NCBI RefSeq assembly: GCF_012985465.1
Contig: NZ_JAAQWN010000002.1
Location: forward strand, 248,001-312,000
From: Pseudomonas sp. WS 5079
GTDB lineage: Bacteria > Pseudomonadota > Gammaproteobacteria > Pseudomonadales > Pseudomonadaceae
DNA: 64,000 nucleotides
Reading direction: 5' to 3'
Shown here piece by piece: positions 7,632-14,311 of this stretch. Position 1 is the first letter of the stretch, and the number at the start of each line of letters is the position of its first letter. The notes under the pieces were generated by a model, which saw only the letters and a list, made by a program, of their open reading frames with translations, was not told where the DNA came from and searched no databases. The translations under genes and the position numbers were made by a program.

Positions 7632-7964
7632 TCACTTTGAGTCCGGGGGCTGGTTGACCCCGATGCGCTTGGCGGCCCAGCGCTCATAAAGGCCGATAGC
7701 GACATCGGCGCCGGCCATGGCGGTCAAGCAACCCAGGGCACCGGCCGTCCAGATCGACATGCCGGCGGCGTACAACAGCATCAACGCCGATACCCCGCAC
7801 ACCATGCACGCCCCGGAACGCAGGGCCAGGCGGCGCACCAGTGACCAACCGCGGGCGCCCTCCTTGTCGGCGCGCCACATCTCCCCGGATACACCGCCAA
7901 TCAGGGCCAGAATAATCACCAGCCAGATAGGCATTTCTGCCAACGCTTGCTGCTCGTTTGTCAT
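7632..7964 (-). CDS. Holin
   Basis: A 110-residue membrane protein. The true start is the ATG at 7964 (MTNEQQALAE), with GGAGGCGTGAC just upstream; the 81-codon extension in the same frame covers two terminators and the leader and is rejected. It has three likely membrane segments: MPIWLVIILALIGGVSG, SGACMVCGVSALMLLYAAGM and TAGALGCLTAMAGADVAIGL. The C-terminus is polar. It is the first structural gene after the regulatory region, as in R-pyocin clusters, and would release the particles with an endolysin encoded outside the window. Confidence 0.85.
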   Translation of the reverse strand: MTNEQQALAEMPIWLVIILALIGGVSGEMWRADKEGARGWSLVRRLALRSGACMVCGVSALMLLYAAGMSIWTAGALGCLTAMAGADVAIGLYERWAAKRIGVNQPPDSK

Positions 7965-7985
7965 GTCACGCCTCCTGGAATGCGT

Positions 7986-8005
7986 AAAACCGGCAGATGG
8001 CCGGT
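7986..8005 (-). terminator. Intrinsic terminator between leader RNA and holin (second of two)
   Basis: On the minus strand, ACCGGC-CATCT-GCCGGT is followed by TTTT. It lies only 22 bases upstream of the holin start, so the T run ends just before the binding site. It follows another terminator 42 bases upstream. Confidence 0.6.
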
Positions 8006-8046
8006 GCTTTGTTAAATAGATGGATGGGGGTGTCGGTAGGCATTCC

Positions 8047-8071
8047 AAAAAGCCCGGTGGCCCGGGCTTTT
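8047..8071 (-). terminator. Intrinsic terminator ending the leader RNA (first of two)
   Basis: The minus strand reads AGCCCGG-GCCA-CCGGGCT followed by a T5 run, with a perfect 7-bp GC-rich stem. The plus strand also gives a T4 run, so it may act both ways. It would end the RNA started at the promoter near 8406-8434. Confidence 0.75.
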
Positions 8072-8270
8072 CAGTAATGCGGTCCTTGGATCTTTCGGCG
8101 CTACTGGCGCGGTACGGATCTTTCCTCGATGTTTTTCCGACCACGATCCCTGTCTGCCGGATAACTGCTTGTGGTGCTTTACGCTGCACACCCGGGTCAG
8201 TTGCCAACCCTCTGAACCGTCAAGGCCGGTTCATCGCTGCCTGTTGTAAAACCGTGAAACTAAAGAGCGT

Positions 8271-8373
8271 CGGCATCCTTGCCGGTGTTGCCTGGCGTCC
8301 TTGCCATCACTCGGTGGCGTCCATGCCAGTGTTGCGTGCCTTCCTTGTCTTCCTTGGCAGCATCCTTGCCGCC
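8271..8373 (-). repeat. Five phased repeats forming ANGGAN hairpins
   Basis: Plus-strand units related to GGC(A/G)TCC(T/A)TGCC start at 8272, 8294, 8316, 8338 (9 of 12 match) and 8359, a 22, 22, 22, 21-bp spacing. Each is GGCA-N4-TGCC-like and so folds. Because 22 is not a multiple of three, the repetition is not a peptide repeat. Confidence 0.8.
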
Positions 8374-8405
8374 TCCACCAGGCCTTGTTGGCTGGCTTGA
8401 GATGG

Positions 8406-8434
8406 AGAATATGCATGTATGCATATACAGTCAA
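8406..8434 (-). promoter_or_regulatory. Minus-strand promoter of the tailocin leader RNA
   Basis: The -35 TTGACT is at 8434-8429 and the -10 TATTCT at 8411-8406, with exactly 17 bp between. The expected start is near 8399-8400. Palindrome A lies in the spacer and touches the -10, and palindrome B touches the -35, so a bound repressor would block polymerase. Confidence 0.7.
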
Positions 8435-8478
8435 TGCATAAATGCATTTATATCGCCACCAAAAATGCGTTAACGCAT
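8411..8478. promoter_or_regulatory. Three ATGC-N6-GCAT operators for the tailocin repressor
   Basis: Site A is ATGCATGTATGCAT (8411-8424), site B is ATGCATAAATGCAT (8434-8447) and site C is the perfect palindrome ATGCGTTAACGCAT (8465-8478). Centre spacings are 23 and 31 bp. A fourth site of the same form stands before the repressor gene. The layout recalls lambdoid triple operators; the identity of the binding protein is inferred from proximity. Confidence 0.65.
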
Positions 8479-8519
8479 AAAACCCTTATATAGCGGACAC
8501 TTGCGGTTTTGCACAGACG

Positions 8520-8545
8520 AAAAAAAGCCCGCTCGTGGGCGGGCT
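8520..8545 (-). terminator. Intrinsic terminator of the repressor gene
   Basis: On the minus strand AGCCCGC-CCACGA-GCGGGCT is followed by a run of T (complement of the A run at 8520-8526). It begins 18 bases after the repressor stop codon and separates it from the leader promoter. Confidence 0.8.
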
Positions 8546-8563
8546 GTTTCTTACGGAGCGAGG

Positions 8564-9292
8564 TTAACGGGCGTACATGCCCCACCAGAAAACGTGACCG
8601 AGGATGCTGATCTGCTCCTCCTGGATATCCTGGAAGCTGTAGTCCTCATCCGGATGCTCGTCACGATTGAAACTGCGCAAGCGAATCCCCGACGGCAGGC
8701 GATAGAGTTGTTTGACCCGCAATTGACCGTTGTGATTGATGGCATACAAGTCACCATCCACGATATCGCCGATCCCGCTCTTGCCGGCATTCACCCCCAC
8801 CGTCGCCCCGTCGCGCAACACCGGCAGCATGCTGTTGCCACGCACCGTCACACACTTGGCCTGGTCGAACTGCACACCGTTATGCCGCAGGCTGCGCTTA
8901 CCAAAACGCAGGCTGGCCTTCTCGCTTTCCTCGATGACGAATCTTCCTGATCCAGCAGCCAATTCAACCTCGCGCAAAAAGGGGATCGACACCTCGTCAT
9001 CATTAACGGGCGTGTCGTCGTCCCACAGGCTTATATCCTTGAGCTCCGAATGCATCGGATCGCGTTCATCCTGCCACGCCGGCCCCGCGCGCCCGCGCAA
9101 CTGGTCGGTGCTCACCCGGAAGTAATCGGCAATACGCGAGATGTGCTTGTCCGACGGATCAACGATCTTGCCGCTGAGAATCCGGGACAGAGTGGATTGA
9201 GGCACGCCGGTACGCCGGTGAAGCTCCGTGGGGGAGATCCCGTCGCGAGCGAGCAGCTCTCTTAAGACGATAGAAACGTTGCGTTTTTGCAT
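8564..9292 (-). CDS. Tailocin repressor, HTH plus S24 peptidase (PrtR/CI-like)
   Basis: A 242-residue protein counted from MQKRNVSIVL. Residues about 8-65 form a Cro/CI helix-turn-helix (ISPTELHRRTGVPQSTLSRILSG). The C-terminal half is an S24 peptidase with Ser154 (RGNSMLPVLRDG) and Lys194 (LRVKQL). A likely self-cleavage bond is Ala113-Gly114 in ELAAGSG. In this family RecA filament triggers autocleavage, so the tailocin would be induced by DNA damage. No Shine-Dalgarno is visible at 9292; the predicted -10 leaves almost no leader. A TTG 36 bases upstream is the alternative start. No separate PrtN-type activator is seen in the window. The gene is divergent from mutS, the usual tailocin site in fluorescent pseudomonads. 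Confidence 0.9.
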   Translation of the reverse strand: MQKRNVSIVLRELLARDGISPTELHRRTGVPQSTLSRILSGKIVDPSDKHISRIADYFRVSTDQLRGRAGPAWQDERDPMHSELKDISLWDDDTPVNDDEVSIPFLREVELAAGSGRFVIEESEKASLRFGKRSLRHNGVQFDQAKCVTVRGNSMLPVLRDGATVGVNAGKSGIGDIVDGDLYAINHNGQLRVKQLYRLPSGIRLRSFNRDEHPDEDYSFQDIQEEQISILGHVFWWGMYAR

Positions 9293-9299
9293 AAATGGG

Positions 9300-9342
9300 A
9301 TAGTGACGGGAGTTTTTGGGGTTGGCAAATGCTAATTTGCAT
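9300..9342 (-). promoter_or_regulatory. Repressor promoter with adjacent operator
   Basis: The operator ATGCTAATTTGCAT lies at 9342-9329, directly before a -35-like TTGCCA (9328-9323). After 17 bp comes a weak -10-like CACTAT (9305-9300), 7 bases before the ATG at 9292. This would give a nearly leaderless mRNA, as for lambda cI from pRM. A further GCATG-GTG-CATGC palindrome is at 9350-9362. Confidence 0.45.
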
Positions 9343-9490
9343 ATTTTGTGCATGGTGCATGCGGTTGTACCTGGCCGTTTGTGAACTGCGAAGCACTGAC
9401 CTCACATGTTAACCTTGCCGCCATCGCAAAAAATGCTGGGCCAAGCGCCCCCTTTGCCCCATCACTTTCAACGAATTTGCCTACTACCCA

Positions 9491-12082
9491 ATGAGTAAAA
9501 ATACGTCCGATCTGTCCTCCCACACCCCAATGATGCAGCAGTACTGGCGCCTGAAAAACCAGCACCCTGATCAGTTGATGTTTTATCGCATGGGCGACTT
9601 CTACGAGATCTTCTATGAAGATGCGAAGAAGGCCGCCAAGTTGCTGGATATCACCCTGACCGCGCGCGGGCAGTCGGCTGGGCAGGCGATTCCGATGTGT
9701 GGGATTCCCTATCATTCGTTGGAAGGTTACCTGGCCAAGCTGGTCAAGCTGGGTGAGTCGGTGGTGATCTGTGAGCAGATCGGCGACCCGGCGACCAGCA
9801 AGGGGCCGGTGGAGCGTCAGGTGGTGCGGATCATTACGCCGGGGACGGTGAGTGATGAGGCGCTGCTGGATGAGCGGCGCGACAATCTGATCGCTGCGGT
9901 GCTGGGGGATGAGCGGCTGTTCGGCCTGGCGGTGCTGGATATCACCAGTGGCAATTTCACCGTCCTGGAGATCAAGGGCTGGGAGAACCTGCTGGCGGAG
10001 CTGGAGCGTATCAATCCGGTGGAGTTGATGATCCCGGATGATTGGCCCAAGGATCTGCCGGCGGAAAAACGCCGTGGGGCCAAGCGTCGCGCGCCGTGGG
10101 ATTTTGAGCGCGATTCGGCGCTGAAAAGCCTGTGCCAGCAATTCTCCGTACAGGATCTGAAAGGTTTTGGTTGCGAGACCCTGACCCTGGCCATCGGCGC
10201 TGCCGGTTGCCTGCTCAATTATGCGAAGGAAACCCAGCGCACCGCCCTGCCGCATTTACGCAGCCTGCGCCATGAGCGCCTGGACGACACGGTAGTGCTC
10301 GATGGTGCCAGCCGGCGCAACCTGGAACTGGACACCAACCTGGCCGGTGGGCGCGACAATACCCTGCAGTCGGTCGTCGACCGTTGCCAGACCGCCATGG
10401 GCAGCCGTTTGCTGACCCGTTGGCTGAACCGCCCGCTGCGCGATTTGACCGTGCTGCAGGCGCGCCAGTCTTCTATTACCTGCCTGCTGGACGGCTACCG
10501 CTTTGAAAAGCTGCAACCGCAGCTCAAGGAAATTGGCGATATCGAGCGGATTCTTGCGCGGATCGGCCTGCGTAATGCCCGCCCGCGTGACCTGGCGCGC
10601 CTGCGTGACGCGCTGGGTGTGCTGCCCGAGCTGCAACAGGCGATGACCGAGCTGGAAGCGCCGCACCTGCAACAACTTGCTGTCACGGCCGGCACTTACC
10701 CGGAACTGGCTGCGCTGCTGGAAAAAGCCATTATCGACAACCCGCCCGCGATCATCCGCGACGGCGGCGTGCTGAAGACCGGTTACGACAGTGAGCTGGA
10801 TGAGCTGCAGGCCTTGAGCGAAAACGCCGGGCAGTTCCTGATCGACCTGGAAGCCCGCGAAAAAGCCCGCACCGGCCTGGCCAACCTGAAGGTCGGCTAC
10901 AACCGCGTGCACGGCTACTTTATTGAGTTGCCGAGCAAGCAGGCCGAGCAGGCCCCGATTGATTACCAACGTCGCCAAACCCTTAAAGGTGCCGAGCGCT
11001 TTATCACCCCTGAGCTCAAAGAGTTCGAAGACAAGGCGCTGTCGGCCAAGAGCCGCGCCCTGGCCCGGGAAAAAATGCTCTATGAGGCCTTGCTCGAAGA
11101 CCTGATCGGCCAGCTCGCGCCGTTGCAGGACACCGCTGCGGCCCTGGCCGAGCTGGATGTATTGAGCAACCTTGCCGAGCGCGCGCTGAACCTTGACCTG
11201 AACTGCCCGCGTTTTGTCAGCGAGCCGTGCATGCGCATTGTCCAGGGCCGCCATCCGGTGGTGGAGCAAGTGCTGACCACCCCGTTCGTGGCCAACGACC
11301 TGTCGCTGGACGACGATACGCGCATGCTGGTGATCACCGGTCCGAACATGGGCGGTAAATCCACCTACATGCGCCAGACCGCATTGATCGTGCTGCTGGC
11401 GCATATCGGCAGCTTCGTGCCGGCGGCCAGTTGCGAGTTGTCTCTGGTGGACCGCATCTTCACCCGTATCGGTTCCAGTGATGACCTGGCCGGTGGCCGT
11501 TCGACCTTTATGGTGGAAATGAGCGAAACCGCCAATATCCTGCACAACGCCAGCGACCGCAGCCTGGTGCTGATGGATGAAGTGGGGCGCGGCACCAGCA
11601 CTTTCGACGGCCTGTCGCTGGCCTGGGCGGCCGCCGAGCGCCTGGCACACTTGCGGGCCTATACGCTGTTCGCCACCCACTACTTCGAATTGACCGTGCT
11701 GCCGGAAAGCGAGCCATTGGTGGCCAACGTGCATCTCAATGCCACCGAGCACAACGAACGCATCGTGTTCCTGCACCACGTGCTGCCAGGGCCGGCCAGC
11801 CAGAGTTACGGCCTGGCCGTGGCCCAGTTGGCCGGTGTGCCGAACGATGTGATCCTGCGCGCCCGCGAGCACCTCAGCCGCCTGGAAACCACCGCCCTGC
11901 CCCACGAAACCGTGGTGGCCAGCCCAGCCAAGGCCGCCAGTAAACCGGGTGTGCCGATGCAGAGTGATATGTTCGCCAGCCTGCCTCACCCCGTGCTGGA
12001 TGAGTTGGCAAAGCTTGACCTGGACGACTTGACTCCACGAAAAGCGTTGGAATTGCTCTATGCACTGAAGACACGGGTCTAA
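9491..12082 (+). CDS. mutS: DNA mismatch repair protein MutS
   Basis: An 863-residue protein of normal MutS length. The mismatch-binding Phe37-x-Glu39 motif is in GDFYEIF. The ATPase has Walker [10 protein letters not shown] near residue 617, Walker [10 protein letters not shown] near 697 and the THYFEL signature. The extreme C-terminus ([18 protein letters not shown]) is the conserved dimer/tetramer tail. The protein recognises base mismatches and recruits MutL. The ATG at 9491 has only a weak binding site, but the [19 protein letters not shown] start matches the family. It is divergent from the tailocin repressor and followed by fdxA. Confidence 0.98.
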   Translation: MSKNTSDLSSHTPMMQQYWRLKNQHPDQLMFYRMGDFYEIFYEDAKKAAKLLDITLTARGQSAGQAIPMCGIPYHSLEGYLAKLVKLGESVVICEQIGDPATSKGPVERQVVRIITPGTVSDEALLDERRDNLIAAVLGDERLFGLAVLDITSGNFTVLEIKGWENLLAELERINPVELMIPDDWPKDLPAEKRRGAKRRAPWDFERDSALKSLCQQFSVQDLKGFGCETLTLAIGAAGCLLNYAKETQRTALPHLRSLRHERLDDTVVLDGASRRNLELDTNLAGGRDNTLQSVVDRCQTAMGSRLLTRWLNRPLRDLTVLQARQSSITCLLDGYRFEKLQPQLKEIGDIERILARIGLRNARPRDLARLRDALGVLPELQQAMTELEAPHLQQLAVTAGTYPELAALLEKAIIDNPPAIIRDGGVLKTGYDSELDELQALSENAGQFLIDLEAREKARTGLANLKVGYNRVHGYFIELPSKQAEQAPIDYQRRQTLKGAERFITPELKEFEDKALSAKSRALAREKMLYEALLEDLIGQLAPLQDTAAALAELDVLSNLAERALNLDLNCPRFVSEPCMRIVQGRHPVVEQVLTTPFVANDLSLDDDTRMLVITGPNMGGKSTYMRQTALIVLLAHIGSFVPAASCELSLVDRIFTRIGSSDDLAGGRSTFMVEMSETANILHNASDRSLVLMDEVGRGTSTFDGLSLAWAAAERLAHLRAYTLFATHYFELTVLPESEPLVANVHLNATEHNERIVFLHHVLPGPASQSYGLAVAQLAGVPNDVILRAREHLSRLETTALPHETVVASPAKAASKPGVPMQSDMFASLPHPVLDELAKLDLDDLTPRKALELLYALKTRV

Positions 12083-12224
12083 CGCAGACGCTTGCAAGCT
12101 GATAGAATCTCGCGCGGTTTGGGATGCTGCGGGCTTTTAGCCTGGCCTGCAGACTATCGCTCCCAAACCTCGCGAGCCCTGCCACAAGGGGTTTCGCTGC
12201 CGCCGCCTGAGGAGAAAATTAGAA

Positions 12225-12548
12225 ATGACCTTCGTCGTCACCGACAACTGCATCAAGTGCAAGTACACCGACTGCGTAGAAGTGTGTCCGGTGGACTGCT
12301 TTTACGAAGGGCCGAACTTCCTGGTAATCCACCCGGATGAGTGCATTGACTGCGCCCTGTGTGAGCCAGAATGCCCGGCCGTTGCGATTTTCTCCGAGGA
12401 TGAAGTCCCGGCAGAGATGCAGGAATTTATTCAGTTGAACGTCGAGCTGGCGGAAATCTGGCCCAACATCACTGAGCGCAAAGACCCGATGCCGGATGCG
12501 GCAGAGTGGGATGGCAAAAAAGGCAAGATCGCAGACCTCGAGCGCTGA
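12225..12548 (+). CDS. fdxA: Ferredoxin FdxA (7Fe type)
   Basis: A 107-residue protein with Cys9, 12, 17, 21 and Cys40, 43, 46, 50, the cysteine set for one [3Fe-4S] and one [4Fe-4S] cluster in Azotobacter-type 7Fe ferredoxins. The long C-terminal extension ([22 protein letters not shown]) is typical of FdxA. It is a soluble electron carrier. GAGGAG stands ten bases before the ATG. An intrinsic terminator follows, and rsmZ comes next on the opposite strand, the arrangement known from other pseudomonads. Confidence 0.97.
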   Translation: MTFVVTDNCIKCKYTDCVEVCPVDCFYEGPNFLVIHPDECIDCALCEPECPAVAIFSEDEVPAEMQEFIQLNVELAEIWPNITERKDPMPDAAEWDGKKGKIADLER

Positions 12549-12565
12549 TCGCGTCGATGTCCTCT

Positions 12566-12589
12566 AAAAGGCCCCTTGCGGGCCTTTTT
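12566..12589 (+). terminator. Intrinsic terminator after fdxA
   Basis: AAAAGGCCC-CTTGC-GGGCCTTTTT, 18 bases after the fdxA stop. The A run on the 5' side means it could also act on the minus strand. Confidence 0.85.
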
Positions 12590-12625
12590 GCATTTCTACG
12601 GGGTGGATTTCACTTTTCTACGGGC

Positions 12626-12760
12626 AAAAAAAAGGGGCGGTTTGACCCGCCCACATTTTTTCCCTAGTCCCTGTGTTCCTTTTCATCGTCCTGATGAATC
12701 GCATCCTGCGAACTTCCCTGAGTCATCGTTCCTTGATGACTGTGTCAATCCGTGGACACA
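12626..12760 (-). ncRNA. rsmZ: Regulatory RNA RsmZ
   Basis: It sits between fdxA and the next gene, its known place in Pseudomonas, and is read on the minus strand. The RNA opens UGUGUCCACGGAUUGACACA (a 5' hairpin) and then has several GGA loops: UCAUC-AAGGAAC-GAUGA, UCGC-AGGAU-GCGA and UUCAUC-AGGAC-GAUGAA, plus AAGGAA and AGGGA in linkers. It ends in a GGGCGG/CCGCCC hairpin with eight T (12652-12626). RsmZ titrates RsmA/RsmE and relieves translational repression. A -10 TAATAT lies at 12772-12767, giving a start near 12760. The exact 5' end is estimated. Confidence 0.93.
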
Positions 12761-12930
12761 GGGCTGATATTAGAGACTTCCCGAACAAGTTCAACGGGAT
12801 CCATTCGCAAGCACAACCTGCCACGCTCCTCAAACAGAAATAAATAAACCTTACTTTTCAAATAGTTATAAATATGCACAGGTAATTCGAGACGTCCCGG
12901 CGCGGTTAAAAAACCAAACACTTACTCAAA

Positions 12931-12948
12931 AGTAAGCGAATGCTTACA
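12931..12948 (-). promoter_or_regulatory. GacA upstream activating site of rsmZ
   Basis: The minus strand reads TGTAAGCATTCGCTTACT, one mismatch from TGTAAG-N6-CTTACA, the known GacA box of rsm RNA genes. It lies about 180 bp upstream of the rsmZ start, the usual distance. The stretch from 12773 to 12930 between box and promoter is A+T-rich. Confidence 0.85.
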
Positions 12949-13002
12949 ACGCCCATTAGGAAAATGCACACCCGACCGCCCAAAAGGTTTACGCCAGGCA
13001 AG

Positions 13003-13030
13003 AAAAAGCCCCGACAGGGTCGAGGCTTTT
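13003..13030 (-). terminator. Intrinsic terminator after apbC
   Basis: Minus-strand AAAAGCC-TCGACCCTGTCGGG-GCTTTTT. It is 15 bases after the apbC stop. Confidence 0.75.
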
Positions 13031-13045
13031 CTGCCTTCAGGCCGA

Positions 13046-14140
13046 TCAGTCGTCGCTGACAGTGATGGTCGGCATTGCCTGGGTGCTGGCTTCCTGCAAG
13101 ACAATCCGCGCCCCGACGTGACGGGCCAGTTCCTGGTAGATCATGGCGATCTGTCCATCGGGTTCGGCAACTACCGTCGGCCTGCCGCCATCGGCCTGCT
13201 CGCGAATGCCCATCGACAGCGGCAACGACGCCAGCAATTCAACATCATATTGGGTGGCGAGCTTTTCGCCGCCGCCTTCACCGAACAAATGCTCGGCGTG
13301 ACCGCAGTTGGAGCAGATGTGCACCGCCATGTTTTCCACGACGCCCAGCACCGGGATGTTGACCTTGCGGAACATTTCCACGCCTTTGCGCGCATCCAGT
13401 AACGCCAGGTCCTGGGGCGTGGTGACGATCACCGAGCCTGCCACCGGTACTTTCTGCGCCAGGGTCAGCTGGATATCGCCAGTGCCTGGTGGCATATCGA
13501 TCACCAGGTAGTCCAGGTTGCCCCAGCCGGTCTGCATCACCAACTGCATCAAGGCCCCGGATACCATGGGCCCGCGCCACACCATCGGGGTGTTGTCATC
13601 GGTGAGGAAGGCCATCGACATCACTTCCACGCCATGGGCCTGGATCGGCACGAACCACTTCTGGTCCTTGATCTTGGGCCGCGAACCTTCGGCGATGCCA
13701 AACATCACACCTTGGCTGGGGCCATAGATATCGGCGTCGAGGATGCCCACCCGCGCGCCCTCACGGGCCAGGGCCAGGGCCAGGTTGGCCGCCGTGGTCG
13801 ACTTGCCCACGCCGCCCTTGCCGGATGCCACGGCCACCACGTTCTTGACGTTGGCCAGGCCCGGGATCTGCGCCTGGGCCTTGTGCGCAGCGATCACGCA
13901 TTGGATGTCGACCTTGGCCGAGCGCACGCCATCCAGGCCTTCAATGGCCATTTGCAGCATCTGTGCCCAACCACTCTTGAACAGACCTGCGGCGTAGCCC
14001 AGTTCAAGCTGGACCGAAACCTGGTCGCCCTGCACATCAATGGCCCGGACACAGCCGGCGCTGACCGGGTCCTGGTTCAGATAGGGGTCGGTGTACTGGC
14101 GAAGAACGGCTTCCACCGCTGCGCGATTGACGGCGCTCAT
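13046..14140 (-). CDS. apbC: Fe-S cluster carrier ATPase ApbC/Mrp
   Basis: A 364-residue P-loop protein. Residues about 1-90 form a MIP18-like domain. The deviant Walker A SGKGGVGKSTT is at residues 106-116, followed by DADIYGPSQG and DMPPGTGD motifs. A CxxC pair (HICSNCGH) near residue 282 binds the bridging Fe-S cluster. ApbC/Mrp proteins receive and pass on [4Fe-4S] clusters. The gene is convergent with rsmZ and divergent from metG, an arrangement conserved in pseudomonads. Confidence 0.95.
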   Translation of the reverse strand: MSAVNRAAVEAVLRQYTDPYLNQDPVSAGCVRAIDVQGDQVSVQLELGYAAGLFKSGWAQMLQMAIEGLDGVRSAKVDIQCVIAAHKAQAQIPGLANVKNVVAVASGKGGVGKSTTAANLALALAREGARVGILDADIYGPSQGVMFGIAEGSRPKIKDQKWFVPIQAHGVEVMSMAFLTDDNTPMVWRGPMVSGALMQLVMQTGWGNLDYLVIDMPPGTGDIQLTLAQKVPVAGSVIVTTPQDLALLDARKGVEMFRKVNIPVLGVVENMAVHICSNCGHAEHLFGEGGGEKLATQYDVELLASLPLSMGIREQADGGRPTVVAEPDGQIAMIYQELARHVGARIVLQEASTQAMPTITVSDD

Positions 14141-14311
14141 GGGCTACTCCCGGAAAAGACAGACTAAAACAGGCGGCTATCCTAACCGTTCCGAGGCGTG
14201 AGGGGCATGCTTTCGCGACATTGGAAAACCCTGAAACAGCCTCACGGGGTGAAATAAATTTCCCGGCGCTTTATAGTGGCCGACCTCCGTTTCATCAAGT
14301 AGCCGAGCCCC

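Larger units (their letters stand above)
8047..8400 (-). ncRNA. Candidate Rsm/CsrA-binding RNA of about 350 nt
   Basis: The RNA runs from a consensus-like promoter (-35 TTGACT, N17, -10 TATTCT) to an intrinsic terminator at 8071-8047 and holds no convincing coding frame. Four stems close over hexaloops of the form ANGGAN: GGCGGC-AAGGAU-GCUGCC (8373-8356), UGGC-AUGGAC-GCCA (8328-8315), UGGC-AAGGAC-GCCA (8306-8293) and CGGC-AAGGAU-GCCG (8284-8271). Two further AAGGAA motifs lie at 8358-8338. ANGGAN hexaloops are the known binding motif of RsmA/RsmE/CsrA. Unlike rsmZ, no TGTAAG-N6-CTTACA GacA site lies upstream; repressor-type palindromes cover the promoter instead. It could also be the 5' leader of the tailocin mRNA. 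Function is inference. Confidence 0.6.

Noticed and set aside
7965-8207. 81-residue N-terminal extension of holin
   Set aside because: It would run through two intrinsic terminators; GGAGG before ATG 7964 fits the holin start.
8231-8434. Small minus-strand protein MTVYAYMHILHLK...
   Set aside because: Its start would lie upstream of the promoter -10, it has no binding site, and hairpin repeats explain the sequence.
1-9330. Complete prophage
   Set aside because: Only tail, lysis and regulator genes are seen; no capsid, portal, terminase, replication or integrase genes, and the mutS-side location is typical of tailocins.
10256-12097. 613-residue antisense frame across mutS
   Set aside because: A shadow frame in GC-rich coding DNA; mutS explains the region fully. 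The same applies to long antisense frames over metG, glpK, glpD and aauS.
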